The notes under the pieces: model-generated
The model's database searches: none
Seen by the model: only the letters and a program-made list of their open reading frames with translations
Told to the model about the DNA's origin: nothing
In this document: positions 46,729 to 55,644 of the stretch, in pieces
How positions within the stretch are numbered: the first letter of the stretch is position 1
Layout: each line of letters starts with the position of its first letter
NCBI RefSeq assembly: GCF_019550795.1
Contig: NZ_CP080545.1
Location: 2,499,501-2,563,500, forward strand
Direction: 5' to 3'
From: Paenibacillus sp. sptzw28
GTDB taxonomy: Bacteria; Bacillota; Bacilli; Paenibacillales; Paenibacillaceae
DNA length: 64,000 nt
Translations under genes and position numbers: made by a program

Positions 46729-47880
46729 TTGGATCGTTCAGAGCAGCATCCAGGTGGCGAAAAGCCGGTGGCCGGCGAAATTCGCCGGACTGGACCGACA
46801 CGACGCAAAATTACACTATGGGTTATCCTCATTCTGCTTGCCTTTATTTTAATATGTGCAGCCGGAATTGCGTTCTATATATGGAACGGCCTGCGGCCTG
46901 CTCCTTCAGGTGAAGCGAAACAAATCGAACTGAAGAATGGAATGTCTCCTTTTCAGTTTGCCGAAGCACTCGAGAAACAGGGGATTATCCGAAATGCATT
47001 TATTTTCAAATATTACCTGCGCTATAAGCACGAGGGACCCCGTTTTCAAGCTGGCGTGTATGAGCTGAAGCCCGGTATGGACAAGGATGCTATTATCGCC
47101 AACCTCAATGCCGGGGAAACCGTGAAAAGAGAATCAATGCGCTTCACGATCCCGGAAGGCTTTACCGTTGAACAAATCGCCGACACCTTAAGTAAGGCCG
47201 GCTATGTGGATCGCACTGCCTTTATCAAGCTTGCTGACACCGATCGTACTTGGGGAGACGCCCAAGCGGTCCGCAGCATTCCCAAGAATGCCAAGCTCCG
47301 TCATCGTCTCGAAGGTTATCTGTTCCCTGAAACGTATGAACTGAGCAGGGACAGTAAGCCTGAGGATATCATAATTCGGATGCTTGAGGAACTCGACCGT
47401 AAGCTTGACACGCTTCCGGAAAACTGGGAAGAAACGATGGCCGAGCGAAAAATCGATTTTCATCAGCTTTTGACAATTGCATCGCTTATTGAACGGGAAG
47501 TGGTGGTTGATGATGAAAGGCCGTTAGTAGCCGGCATCATCTATAACCGGCTCGCTAAGGGCATGCCCCTGCAAATCGATGCAACCGTACAGTACTCGCT
47601 TGATAAGCCCAAGGAGAGGCTGTTCGAAGGGGATTTGAAAGTGGACAGTCCATATAATACGTACAAAATCAAAGGTCTTCCGCCAGGGCCGATCGCCTCG
47701 CCGAGCCTGAAATCGATCGAAGCGGCTCTCTATCCGGCGAAAACGGATTATTTGTTTTATGTCACGAAAAAGGATGGCAGCCACGAGCATTTGTTTGCCA
47801 GGACCCTTCAGGAGCATAACCGCAATATCGCCCAAAGTCTTGAGACTGCAAAGCAAGGAGGTGAAACCGGTGCTAATTAA
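46729..47880 (+). CDS. mltG: Endolytic transglycosylase MltG (YceG-like)
   Basis: 383-aa bitopic membrane protein that cuts nascent peptidoglycan strands. A basic cytoplasmic N terminus is followed by one helix (about 33-55, LWVILILLAFILICAAGIAF), a LysM-like part (FTIPEGFTVEQIADTLSKAG), and the catalytic domain with LEGYLFPETYEL, the Glu in ASLIEREVVVDDER (about 275), YNRLAKGMPLQIDATVQY and YNTYKIKGLPPGPIASP. TTG 46729 with GGAGGA eight bases upstream is preferred over ATG 46663, which lies in the terminator region. Overlaps trhP1 by 11 bases. Confidence 0.92.
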   Translation: MDRSEQHPGGEKPVAGEIRRTGPTRRKITLWVILILLAFILICAAGIAFYIWNGLRPAPSGEAKQIELKNGMSPFQFAEALEKQGIIRNAFIFKYYLRYKHEGPRFQAGVYELKPGMDKDAIIANLNAGETVKRESMRFTIPEGFTVEQIADTLSKAGYVDRTAFIKLADTDRTWGDAQAVRSIPKNAKLRHRLEGYLFPETYELSRDSKPEDIIIRMLEELDRKLDTLPENWEETMAERKIDFHQLLTIASLIEREVVVDDERPLVAGIIYNRLAKGMPLQIDATVQYSLDKPKERLFEGDLKVDSPYNTYKIKGLPPGPIASPSLKSIEAALYPAKTDYLFYVTKKDGSHEHLFARTLQEHNRNIAQSLETAKQGGETGAN

Positions 47881-48826
47881 GCCGGAGCTGCTGACTGGAG
47901 CGGCATCAATTAACGAAATGGAACGGCTTATAGAAGCAGGCGCCGATGCGTTCATTATTGGAGAGTCCCGCTACGGCTTGCGTTTATCCGGCGACTTCGA
48001 TGCGGCGGCTATAGCGCAGGCTGCCGAGCTTGCGCATTCACGGAATGTTCGGGTATATGCGGCCCTTAACAACGTTATGGATAATGATACGGTCAAAACA
48101 TTGCCCGATTACGTCCGTCAGCTGGCAGATGCCGGCGTTGACGCAATCGTGTTCGGCGATCCTGCGGTCCTGATGACGGTGCGAACAGCCGCCCCGGGAA
48201 TGAAATTGCATTGGAATGCGGAAATGACGTCGACCAATTATGAAACGGCTAATTATTGGGGACGCCGCGGAGCGACCCGCGTTGTCCTGGCGCGCGAGCT
48301 GAATATGGAACAGGTAATCGAAGCGAAAGCTCATACCGCTCTTGAGGTTCAGGTTCAGGTGCATGGATTAACCAATATTTACCACTCCAAAAGGCCGCTT
48401 GTGCACAATTATCTGGAGCATCAATCGCAAAGAGAAGATGCCGGCGATTGTTTATCCGATTCATTTCCGCGAGGAAAAATCGAAGATGGCTTATACTTGA
48501 TCGAAACGGAAAGACCGGACGAAAGGTTCCCGATCTACGAAGATGCCAACGGAACACATATAATGAGTTCCGACGATCTATGCATGATTGAAAATTTGCA
48601 TGAGCTAATGGAAGCCGGCATCGACAGTTTCAGGATCGAAGGGCTCTTGAAGTCAATCGAATATAATGAGATGGTGGTTCGCAGCTACCGGGCGGCCATT
48701 GATGCTTATTTCTCCAATCCGGATGGCTATTCCTTTCAGGAAAAATGGCTTGAGGACATCTCGAAACTTCAGTCCCCGGACCGCGAGCTGTCATACGGCT
48801 TTTTCTATAAAGAACAGGTGTATTAA
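47870..48826 (+). CDS. U32-family tRNA hydroxylation protein TrhP1-like (YrrN)
   Basis: 318-aa TIM-barrel U32 family protein. In B. subtilis the YrrN/YrrO pair is needed for 5-hydroxyuridine at U34 of tRNAs. Starts VLIKPELLTGAASINEMERLIEAGADAFIIG. The U32 cysteine signature of the second copy is absent here (VQVHGLTNIYHSKRPLVHNYL), as expected for the non-catalytic or partner subunit. GTG 47870 follows AAGGAGG (47855-47861) inside the mltG end, implying coupling. Pairs with the next gene. Confidence 0.85.
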   Translation: MLIKPELLTGAASINEMERLIEAGADAFIIGESRYGLRLSGDFDAAAIAQAAELAHSRNVRVYAALNNVMDNDTVKTLPDYVRQLADAGVDAIVFGDPAVLMTVRTAAPGMKLHWNAEMTSTNYETANYWGRRGATRVVLARELNMEQVIEAKAHTALEVQVQVHGLTNIYHSKRPLVHNYLEHQSQREDAGDCLSDSFPRGKIEDGLYLIETERPDERFPIYEDANGTHIMSSDDLCMIENLHELMEAGIDSFRIEGLLKSIEYNEMVVRSYRAAIDAYFSNPDGYSFQEKWLEDISKLQSPDRELSYGFFYKEQVY

Positions 48827-48864
48827 TCAGTGCCTTATATAAAATAATACGGGAGGTGACAATC

Positions 48865-50118
48865 ATGACAACCAAAACTTCGCCTCGTTTCACAGGCAAG
48901 CGCCATCGGCTGGCCAAACCGGAACTGCTCGCTCCGGCGGGTAACCTCGAGAAGCTAAAGTTTGCCGTACATTACGGTGCGGATGCCGTTTACATCGGCG
49001 GACAGAAATACGGCCTCCGTTCAAATGCCGATAACTTCAGCTTTGAAGAGATGAAGGAAGGCGTCGAGTTCGCGAGCCGTTATGGGGCAAAAGTGTTTGT
49101 CGCCACGAACATTTATGCGCACAATGAGGATATCGCCGGTCTGGAAGACTATTTGCGCGGGCTGCAGGATGCGGGTATAAGCGCTATTATTGCTGCGGAC
49201 CCCGTTATTATTGAGACCGCCCAGCGGGTTGCACCAAAGCTTGAGGTTCACTTAAGCACACAGCAATCGACGCTCAATTGGCAGGCGGTTCAATTTTGGA
49301 AGGAAGAGGGGCTTCCTCGTGTCGTACTCGCCAGGGAGGCGAGCCTTGAAGAAATTGCGGAGATCAAGTCTCATGTCGATATTGAGATCGAAGCTTTTAT
49401 TCACGGTGCCATGTGCTCGTCATTCTCGGGCCGCTGTGTCCTATCCAATCATTTCACGGACAGAGACTCCAACCGTGGCGGTTGTTCGCAATCCTGTCGT
49501 TGGAAATACGATATCTTTGAAGAAGATGCGGCGATGTTTGCCCCGGAAAGCGACAAGTTTACAATGGGGTCGAAAGATCTGTGTATGCTTGAAAATATTC
49601 CGGATTTAATTGAAGCCGGGGTTGACAGCTTCAAAATCGAGGGCAGAATGAAGAGTCTTCATTATGTAGCGACGGTAGTCAATGCGTACCGCCAAGCAAT
49701 CGATTCCTATATGGCGGATCCGGAGCATTACGAATTGAAACGGGAATGGCTGGAGGAAATTCAGAAAGCCGCGAACCGTCCGCTTAATACCGGCTTCTTC
49801 TATGATACGCCCGGTGCGGAGGATCATATATATGAACCGGAGGAGAAACAGGCGCCTTATGATTTTGCCGGCGTAGTGCTGTCATATGACTCGTCCACTG
49901 GGCTTGCCGTCATACAACAGCGCAATCATTTCAAGCCCGGTCAGGAGGTCGAGTTTTTCGGCCCGAATGGCACGTTCTTCAATCAGATAGTAGGTCAAAT
50001 TACGGATGAAAGCGGAACGGAGCTTGATGCCGCGCGTCATCCCCTGCAGTCCATAGTTATGCGAACCGAACAACCGGTGAACCCGATGGATATGATGCGC
50101 AAGAGAGTGCGTCACTAA
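48865..50118 (+). CDS. U32-family tRNA hydroxylase TrhP2-like (YrrO)
   Basis: 417-aa U32 family protein. N-terminal barrel KPELLAPAGNLEKLKFAVHYGADAVYIGG, and the family signature EAFIHGAMCSSFSGRCVLSN with cysteines, then RGGCSQSCRWKYD (about 150-185), which in this family binds an Fe-S cluster or is catalytic. A C-terminal beta domain (about 325-400) has HFKPGQEVEFFGPNG. GGGAGGTG precedes ATG 48865. In B. subtilis yrrM (trmR methyltransferase) precedes this pair and udk-greA follow; all three are absent here. Confidence 0.9.
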   Translation: MTTKTSPRFTGKRHRLAKPELLAPAGNLEKLKFAVHYGADAVYIGGQKYGLRSNADNFSFEEMKEGVEFASRYGAKVFVATNIYAHNEDIAGLEDYLRGLQDAGISAIIAADPVIIETAQRVAPKLEVHLSTQQSTLNWQAVQFWKEEGLPRVVLAREASLEEIAEIKSHVDIEIEAFIHGAMCSSFSGRCVLSNHFTDRDSNRGGCSQSCRWKYDIFEEDAAMFAPESDKFTMGSKDLCMLENIPDLIEAGVDSFKIEGRMKSLHYVATVVNAYRQAIDSYMADPEHYELKREWLEEIQKAANRPLNTGFFYDTPGAEDHIYEPEEKQAPYDFAGVVLSYDSSTGLAVIQQRNHFKPGQEVEFFGPNGTFFNQIVGQITDESGTELDAARHPLQSIVMRTEQPVNPMDMMRKRVRH

Positions 50119-50147
50119 TTTATCCTTACGTAGGCCGACGGAACTAG

Positions 50148-50186
50148 ACCTTTTCGAACGAATTTTCGTTCGAAAAGGTTTTTTTT
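50148..50186 (+). terminator. Terminator after trhP2
   Basis: ACCTTTTCGAACG (50148-50160) and CGTTCGAAAAGGT (50167-50179) form a perfect 13-bp stem, followed by eight T. Confidence 0.95.
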
Positions 50187-50209
50187 ATGAACAATTTAGG
50201 TGAGCGTTA

Positions 50210-50237
50210 TAACAAACATGACCTTCATTACCGATAT
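50210..50237 (+). promoter_or_regulatory. Candidate sigma-D (motility) promoter of the chemoreceptor gene
   Basis: TAAC (50210-50213), 16-bp spacer, ACCGATAT (50230-50237). The -10 matches seven of eight bases of the sigma-D consensus GCCGATAT; -35 differs by one base from TAAA. Chemoreceptors are standard sigma-D genes. Confidence 0.6.
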
Positions 50238-50336
50238 ATAGGAGTAAGCCAAATAGAGGTTGTACATAGGTGACACATACCCGCACATACTTCATGCAGG
50301 ATGAAAAATTAACATTATATCAGGTGGTGTCTGACG

Positions 50337-52490
50337 ATGAAATGGACGAATAAGGGGAACAATATGAAAACGGAATCAGATAAAAAAGGCATTAACGTGG
50401 ATGTTAAATCACTTTACTCATCCTCCGTCAACGGATTGAAGGGAATTAAGCTGGAGAACCCTTCCAAGTCAGTCGGCTTGATGCTGTTTTTGATCATTTT
50501 TAGCGCGATATTGATATGTGTCCTTGTTGTAGGTCTTTTTTCTTATTCAACGTCGAAATCTATTATCAAGGATAAAATTTCACAATCAAGCTCAGTCGCT
50601 ATTACTCAATCCAAAGGCAAGCTGGATCTTATGTTCGGCAACTATGTGGATTTGACAATGCAGATTATGCTCGATAAAAATGTCCAAAGTGAACTTCTTA
50701 CGCTTGAATCGACTACGGATTCCTATGAAAAATTCAGCTCCATGAAGAAGTTGAGTGACATTCTACAAACTTATGTGATCGGAAACAGCACAATTGTCGG
50801 TGCCACCATCATCCCGATCAAAAGCGGCGATCCAAGCGTTTCCGTTGGGGGAAGCACCATCTCTTCCGACGCAGCTCAGAAGTCGGATTGGATGAAAACG
50901 ATCGTAGACGGAGGCGGAAAAATATCTTGGCTGCCTTCCAAAGCCAAAGGGTACAGCGGGACCATGTCGGAACCGACGATCGCTCTCGGACGGGTATTGA
51001 AAAATACCGTTACAAATCAAGGGAATTATGTACTTGTACTTGAGATTTATTTGAAACAAGTTGGTAAACAGCTTCAGGACCTTAGCCTGGGACAGAATAG
51101 TGAAGTGACCATTATCAACAGTGATAACACGATTATCTACTCAAAGGATTTTTCCAAGCTCGGCAAACCATCAGATATTGTTCTTCCGGCAGACGCCGAC
51201 AAACAGGTTCATGGTTCAACCCAGACGAAGGATTCACAAGGCCAACAAGTGCTGGCCATGTATGATAAATTCGATTCGATGAACTGGCGTCTGCTTGGTT
51301 CGGTACCGGTTAAAGAACTGGTGAGAGACGCCGCCAAGATACGCGATTTGACCTGGATTATTGCAGGTATAGCAGCTGTAATCGCAATCGGCATTGGCAT
51401 CCTCGTGATTCGGATGGTTGCCCTTCCTCTTATCCAGCTGCGCAATTTAATGAATGAGGGGGAGCGGGGCAATCTGTATGTTCGTTCCAAGGTAGGCAAG
51501 AAGGACGAGATCGGCCAGCTTTCCCAAAGTTTCAATCAGATGATGACTCAAATTACCGCACTTGTCACACAAACGAATCAGTCGGCACAGGACGTTCTTA
51601 CAACTGCAGGAGAACTAACCGATGCCTCGAAGAAAACAGCCGTTTCTGCGAAAGAGATTGCGGTCGCTACCGAAGAAATCGCCAATGGGGCAACCAGCCT
51701 GGCGATGGAAGCGGAAAAAGGCAGCGATTTGACCACGGAAATCAGTGAACAGATGAAAGAGGTTATGCAAGCTAATCATCAGATGGGCTCTTCGGCGGCT
51801 GAAGTGGAGAAGGCAAGCAGACAAGGTACGGTCTATATGAACAGTCTGATTGAAAAAACAGGGCTTACCGAAGAAATGACCCGTTCAATGGTTGAAAAGG
51901 TTGACCGGCTTAAGGAAAGCACTCGTTCGATCCGAAAAATTCTCGATGTTCTTAACAATATGACCAAGCAAACAAATATTTTATCCTTGAACGCTACGAT
52001 TGAGGCAGCACGCGCCGGCGCAGCAGGAAAGGGCTTTATGGTCGTAGCCGATGAAATTCGAAAGCTGGCGGATCAATCGCGGCAATCGATCGATGTCGTA
52101 GGTCAAATCACGGAGACGATTCAGAGAGAAATTGATGAAACGGTGAATGTGCTTTCCAACGCTTATCCGATTTTCCAGGAACAAATCGGATCCGTAAAAG
52201 AGGCGAATCAGATTTTCTTGACGGTCCAAAGTCAAATGGGTGACTTTGTTCAGCGTTTAAACTCGGTTACGGATTCCATCAGCGCACTTGATCGGTCGCA
52301 GCTTGTATTGTCTGATGCAATGGCGAATGTCAGCGCAGTGGCCGAAGAATCATCCGCTACCTCGCAAGAAGTCGCATCGCTTAGCAATGAACAAACCAAT
52401 ATCAGCGAAGGGCTTGTCAAGCTTTCAGACAAGCTGGAAACAGTCTCTATGGGGCTGAAAGAGACGCTGTCACGTTTCCGAACCGAATAG
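50337..52490 (+). CDS. Methyl-accepting chemotaxis protein
   Basis: Chemoreceptor of 717 aa. Helix 1 at about 46-70 ([23 protein letters not shown]), an extracellular dCACHE/PDC-like sensory domain at about 75-335, helix 2 at about 343-365, a HAMP domain (about 366-420), and the cytoplasmic signalling coiled coil with the hairpin [36 protein letters not shown] (about 540-575). The cytoplasmic N terminus of about 40 residues is longer than usual. ATG 50337 has AGGTGGTG seven bases upstream; ATG 50364 with AAGGGG is an alternative. Ligand unknown. Confidence 0.92.
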   Translation: MKWTNKGNNMKTESDKKGINVDVKSLYSSSVNGLKGIKLENPSKSVGLMLFLIIFSAILICVLVVGLFSYSTSKSIIKDKISQSSSVAITQSKGKLDLMFGNYVDLTMQIMLDKNVQSELLTLESTTDSYEKFSSMKKLSDILQTYVIGNSTIVGATIIPIKSGDPSVSVGGSTISSDAAQKSDWMKTIVDGGGKISWLPSKAKGYSGTMSEPTIALGRVLKNTVTNQGNYVLVLEIYLKQVGKQLQDLSLGQNSEVTIINSDNTIIYSKDFSKLGKPSDIVLPADADKQVHGSTQTKDSQGQQVLAMYDKFDSMNWRLLGSVPVKELVRDAAKIRDLTWIIAGIAAVIAIGIGILVIRMVALPLIQLRNLMNEGERGNLYVRSKVGKKDEIGQLSQSFNQMMTQITALVTQTNQSAQDVLTTAGELTDASKKTAVSAKEIAVATEEIANGATSLAMEAEKGSDLTTEISEQMKEVMQANHQMGSSAAEVEKASRQGTVYMNSLIEKTGLTEEMTRSMVEKVDRLKESTRSIRKILDVLNNMTKQTNILSLNATIEAARAGAAGKGFMVVADEIRKLADQSRQSIDVVGQITETIQREIDETVNVLSNAYPIFQEQIGSVKEANQIFLTVQSQMGDFVQRLNSVTDSISALDRSQLVLSDAMANVSAVAEESSATSQEVASLSNEQTNISEGLVKLSDKLETVSMGLKETLSRFRTE

Positions 52491-52501
52491 GTTAGAAGAG
52501 C

Positions 52502-52533
52502 GACGGCCGGGTACTAAGTGCTCGGCCGTCTTT
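52502..52533 (+). terminator. Terminator after the chemoreceptor gene
   Basis: GACGGCCG (52502-52509) pairs with CGGCCGTC (52523-52530), then TTT. Confidence 0.65.
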
Positions 52534-52637
52534 AAGATTTGCAAACGCGGTCCTGTGTGGAGTGTAAGTGGACTTGAAGAACTTGGTCTGCCCATAAGGG
52601 GATAATTTAGGCAGGCCGCCCTGGGGAGGAAATAGAA

Positions 52638-52662
52638 AGAGGCGGGAGCTGCTCCCGCCTCT
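52638..52662 (-). terminator. Bidirectional terminator between chemoreceptor and yugP
   Basis: AGAGGCGGGAG (52638-52648) and CTCCCGCCTCT (52652-52662) form an 11-bp stem with a three-base loop; T-rich on both strands. It best serves the minus-strand yugP-like gene. Confidence 0.75.
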
Positions 52663-52685
52663 GTTTCTTTATATATGCGATTGAA

Positions 52686-53369
52686 TTAGTCGCGGCTCTG
52701 GGTGAAGATCATGATGTATTTCAGTAGTTCTAGAAGTGAGATCAGAGCAGCTGCGACATATGTCAGTGCGGCGGCATTGAGTACTTTGGCGACGCCGCGC
52801 TCTTCTTCGTTTGTAATAAAGCCTTCGGATACCATTAGCTCGCGCGCTCTGCTGCTCGCATTGAATTCAACGGGCAGTGTGACCAATTGGAACGTAACCG
52901 CGCAAGAGAAGAATAGAATGCCAAGTCCGAGCAGCCCTGTCGCTTGAAACAGAAAACCGGCGATCAACAGGAACGGCGCGACTCCGGAAGCGAAGTTAAC
53001 AACCGGGAATATGCGATGGCGAAGTGTCAGCATCGGGTAGTGCTGTTGGTGCTGGATCGCATGTCCTACCTCGTGGCAGGCTACTGAAATCGCCGAGATC
53101 GAGTTCTCGTAGTATACCGGTTCCGATAAACGTACGACGCGGTGGATTGGGTCATAATGGTCCGAGAGCGTGCCTGGCACCGGTTCGACGGGAACGTCAT
53201 GCAGACCGTTTAAGTCAAGCATCCGTCTTGCAGCGTCATATCCGGTCATACCGCTCATCGTATGAACCTCGGACCAACGTTTAAAGCTGCCGCGCACGCG
53301 AAATTGTGCCCAGATCGACAGGCCGAATGCGATAATAATCAGAAAGTCCATCGGATGAAAAAGCAACAT
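52686..53369 (-). CDS. YugP-like membrane zinc metallopeptidase
   Basis: 227-aa membrane protease (Zn_peptidase_2 family, B. subtilis YugP). Zinc motif HEVGHAIQH (about residues 98-106) with the upstream DHYDPIHRVVRLSEPVYYENSISAISVAC typical of the family; a further zinc ligand is expected in the LPVEFNASSRARE region. Helices flank the active site (about 5-20, 125-165, 200-220). GGAGGG precedes ATG 53369. Function unknown. It lies 24 bases after the MerR-type gene on the same strand, so the two probably form one unit. Confidence 0.85.
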   Translation of the reverse strand: MLLFHPMDFLIIIAFGLSIWAQFRVRGSFKRWSEVHTMSGMTGYDAARRMLDLNGLHDVPVEPVPGTLSDHYDPIHRVVRLSEPVYYENSISAISVACHEVGHAIQHQQHYPMLTLRHRIFPVVNFASGVAPFLLIAGFLFQATGLLGLGILFFSCAVTFQLVTLPVEFNASSRARELMVSEGFITNEEERGVAKVLNAAALTYVAAALISLLELLKYIMIFTQSRD

Positions 53370-53393
53370 TTGTCGTTCCCTCCATTTTTCGTG

Positions 53394-53834
53394 CTACATA
53401 AGTCCGCCCTTATTCAGCAGAAGGACGAGCGCCTCGACACAGGCTGCTGTTTGAGGTACAAGCCGTTTAAACAGCTGCTTGGCCTGTTGAGGCTTCAACT
53501 GGCTTAGAACCGGCTCCAGCTCCTTTACTTCGCGCTGAAGCTGCTCCAAATGCAGCTGAAGGTCTGTCAATTTGCTGGATACCTGCTCTTCGGACGAGAC
53601 TTTGCGCCAAACGTTGATGTTTGCCTTGATTTCATCAAGCGTATATTTGTCTTTCTTCATTTGTACAATACGTTTGAGTCGAAGTAAAGTTTCATCACTG
53701 TATAAGCGGTAATTTTTCGCAGAACGGCATTCGGGTTCGAGCAAGCCCATCGACGTATAGAAATCGATTGTACGGGGGCTTACGCCGGCCAGCTTAGACA
53801 GTTCGCCGATACGGTATAAAGGTTTCTCCGCCAA
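53394..53834 (-). CDS. MerR-family transcriptional regulator
   Basis: About 146 aa. N-terminal MerR winged helix (YRIGELSKLAGVSPRTIDFYTSMGLLEPECRSAKNYRLYSDETLLRL), then a coiled dimerisation helix (SSKLTDLQLHLEQLQREVKELEPVLSQL, about 90-117) and a short C-terminal helical tail without cysteines that would suggest metal sensing. Ligand unknown. TTG 53834 eight bases after AAGAAGG is preferred; GTG 53843 is too close. Likely co-transcribed with the yugP-like gene, whose expression it may control. Confidence 0.8.
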   Translation of the reverse strand: MAEKPLYRIGELSKLAGVSPRTIDFYTSMGLLEPECRSAKNYRLYSDETLLRLKRIVQMKKDKYTLDEIKANINVWRKVSSEEQVSSKLTDLQLHLEQLQREVKELEPVLSQLKPQQAKQLFKRLVPQTAACVEALVLLLNKGGLM

Positions 53835-53937
53835 TATTTTCACCTTCTTTCATCTGTGCACATTCATGCTTTACTATATTATATGATACCGAATCCGCAA
53901 CTATACAGTCAAACGTTATGCTTTTTTTATGAGAAAT

Positions 53938-53954
53938 TGCGAAAAAACCTTACA
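53938..53954 (+). promoter_or_regulatory. Candidate GlnR/TnrA box 1
   Basis: TGCGAAAAAACCTTACA, seven of eight fixed positions of TGTNAN7TNACA. About 240 bases before the predicted amt start point. Confidence 0.35.
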
Positions 53955-54071
53955 TAAGACAATACCACCGTTCTATTATATAAAAATCGACATAAAATGT
54001 CTCTCAAAAATGAAAATCCGAAGCAAAAGGCGAAGAATCAGACGCTCATTCGAGGTTTTTTGTTCAGAAAC

Positions 54072-54088
54072 TGCAAAAAAACTTAACA
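54072..54088 (+). promoter_or_regulatory. Candidate GlnR/TnrA box 2
   Basis: TGCAAAAAAACTTAACA, again seven of eight fixed positions; same deviation (T to C at position 3) as box 1. Confidence 0.35.
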
Positions 54089-54111
54089 TTCGGCTGTTGG
54101 AAATAACTTAA

Positions 54112-54128
54112 TGTTTGATTTTCTTATA
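54112..54128 (+). promoter_or_regulatory. Candidate GlnR/TnrA box 3
   Basis: TGTTTGATTTTCTTATA, which fits the extended TnrA consensus TGTNANAWWWTMTNACA except at two positions. Centred about 62 bases before the predicted start point, near the location used for activation by TnrA. Confidence 0.45.
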
Positions 54129-54146
54129 TAAATTGAAAAAACCATA

Positions 54147-54175
54147 TTGTCAAACTAAGCACTTCTGACTATAAT
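54147..54175 (+). promoter_or_regulatory. Sigma-A promoter of amt
   Basis: TTGTCA (54147-54152), 17-bp spacer, perfect TATAAT (54170-54175). Confidence 0.8.
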
Positions 54176-54230
54176 GACATTAAGTCTTTCCTCATATGTC
54201 AAGAAACATCACATTAGGGAGTGGTCAGCA

Positions 54231-55601
54231 GTGGTCAAAAAGTTATTACTATCAGTAGGGGCATTATCTCTTGTATTTCCCGCAATGGCGTTCGCGGAGG
54301 ACCCGTCTCCTGCACAGCTAAACCTGGGGCTGAACTCAGTTTGGATCCTGGTGGCAGCAGTGTTGGTAATCTTGATGCAAGGCGGCTTTATTCTTCTTGA
54401 AGCCGGATCTACAAGAATGAAGAATGCAGGTCATGTTGCAGGTAAAACGATTTTCACACTAGGTCTTTGTTCCCTGGTTTATTGGGCAGTCGGGTACGGA
54501 CTTTCGTTCGGTACTGACAATGCTGCTTCGGCTATGAACAAATTTATCGGATCGGGCAGCTTTTTCTTTAACCCGTCTCCGGTAGGGGATCCTGCCAGCG
54601 AAGCTTATCCCACCACCGTATTCTTTCTGTTCCAGCTTGCTTTCGCAGCCATCTCGCTGACGATTGCGTGGGGCGGATTCGCAGAACGGGCAAAATTGTC
54701 ATCGTACCTTATTTTCACCATTCTCTTCACGGCTCTTATTTATCCTGTCATCGCTCACTGGATTTGGGGCGGAGGCTGGCTTGCCAAAGACGGCGCGCAG
54801 GACTATGCAGGTTCCACCGTCGTTCACTTAACCGGTGCACTCGCGGCATTCGCGGCAACGGTATTGCTCAAACCGCGTATCGGTAAATTCAATAAAGACG
54901 GCTCGGCAAACGAAATTCTTGGTCACAACCAGGTATTCAGCTCCCTGTCCGTTCTTCTTCTGTGGGTAGGCTGGTTCGGCTTCAACGCTGGTTCTGCACT
55001 TACGATCGGCACAGGATTCTTTGGGTATGTAGCGTTCAACACACAGCTCGGCGCTGCAGGAGGCGCGGTTGCGGCTCTGCTTATCTCATGGCTGGTCAAT
55101 GGTAAAGCCGATATTGGAACAATGCTCAACGGCGCTCTTGCGGGTCTGGTTGCCATCACCGCTTCCTGCGCATTCGTTGATCCTTGGGCTGCTGTAGTTA
55201 TCGGTCTTGTGGCAGGCGTCCTTGTATTCTTCAGCACCAAATTCTTTGAGAAAATCAAAGTGGACGATCCGATTTATGCATTGTCCGTACACGGCGCAGC
55301 AGGCGTCTGGGGTACTCTTGCAAATGGTATCTTCGCTACGCAAGCATTGGCAGAGCAAGTCGGTATCGGTAAAGGCGGCATAATCGACACTGGAAGCTGG
55401 CATCAATTCTGGGTTCAGCTCGAATCCGTCGTTGTGTGCGGCGCTTACGCGCTTGGCGCATCCTTCCTTCTCCTCGGCATTATGAAGCTGGTAATGGGCT
55501 TCCGCGTTACTGAGGAACAGGAAATCATCGGTCTCGACTTGGCCGAGCATGGCGTATACGGTTATCCGGAGCAAATGAAGAAAGCTCAGCAAAACCTGTA
55601 A
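54231..55601 (+). CDS. amt: Ammonium transporter Amt
   Basis: 456-aa Amt/Mep channel with an N-terminal signal-like helix (VVKKLLLSVGALSLVFPAMAFA) and 11 further helices. Family motifs: WILVAAVLVILMQGGFILLEAG, FQLAFAAISLTIAWGGFAERAK, WIWGGGWLAKDGAQDYAGSTVVHLTGALAA and the twin histidines (VHLTG, and LSVHGAAGVWGTLANG). GTG 54231 follows GGGAG by nine bases and the predicted promoter by about 50. Nitrogen control is suggested by the upstream boxes. No glnK/PII gene follows; a DUF294 gene does. Confidence 0.94.
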   Translation: MVKKLLLSVGALSLVFPAMAFAEDPSPAQLNLGLNSVWILVAAVLVILMQGGFILLEAGSTRMKNAGHVAGKTIFTLGLCSLVYWAVGYGLSFGTDNAASAMNKFIGSGSFFFNPSPVGDPASEAYPTTVFFLFQLAFAAISLTIAWGGFAERAKLSSYLIFTILFTALIYPVIAHWIWGGGWLAKDGAQDYAGSTVVHLTGALAAFAATVLLKPRIGKFNKDGSANEILGHNQVFSSLSVLLLWVGWFGFNAGSALTIGTGFFGYVAFNTQLGAAGGAVAALLISWLVNGKADIGTMLNGALAGLVAITASCAFVDPWAAVVIGLVAGVLVFFSTKFFEKIKVDDPIYALSVHGAAGVWGTLANGIFATQALAEQVGIGKGGIIDTGSWHQFWVQLESVVVCGAYALGASFLLLGIMKLVMGFRVTEEQEIIGLDLAEHGVYGYPEQMKKAQQNL

Positions 55602-55644
55602 TCCAAACACAATACTTTCATACTGACCAGGGGGAGAAGGCTGC

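Larger units (their letters stand above)
53844..54230. other. Long AT-rich regulatory region before amt
   Basis: 387 bases, divergent between the MerR-type gene and amt. It holds three candidate GlnR/TnrA boxes, two of them inside an imperfect 25-bp direct repeat (53931-53955 and 54065-54089, 20 of 25 identical), and the amt promoter. A 60-codon ORF at 53929-54111 has no ribosome site and is not called. Confidence 0.6.

Noticed and set aside
53929..54111. 60-codon ORF upstream of amt
   Set aside because: Low-complexity basic sequence from AT-rich regulatory DNA, no ribosome site, overlaps candidate nitrogen boxes.
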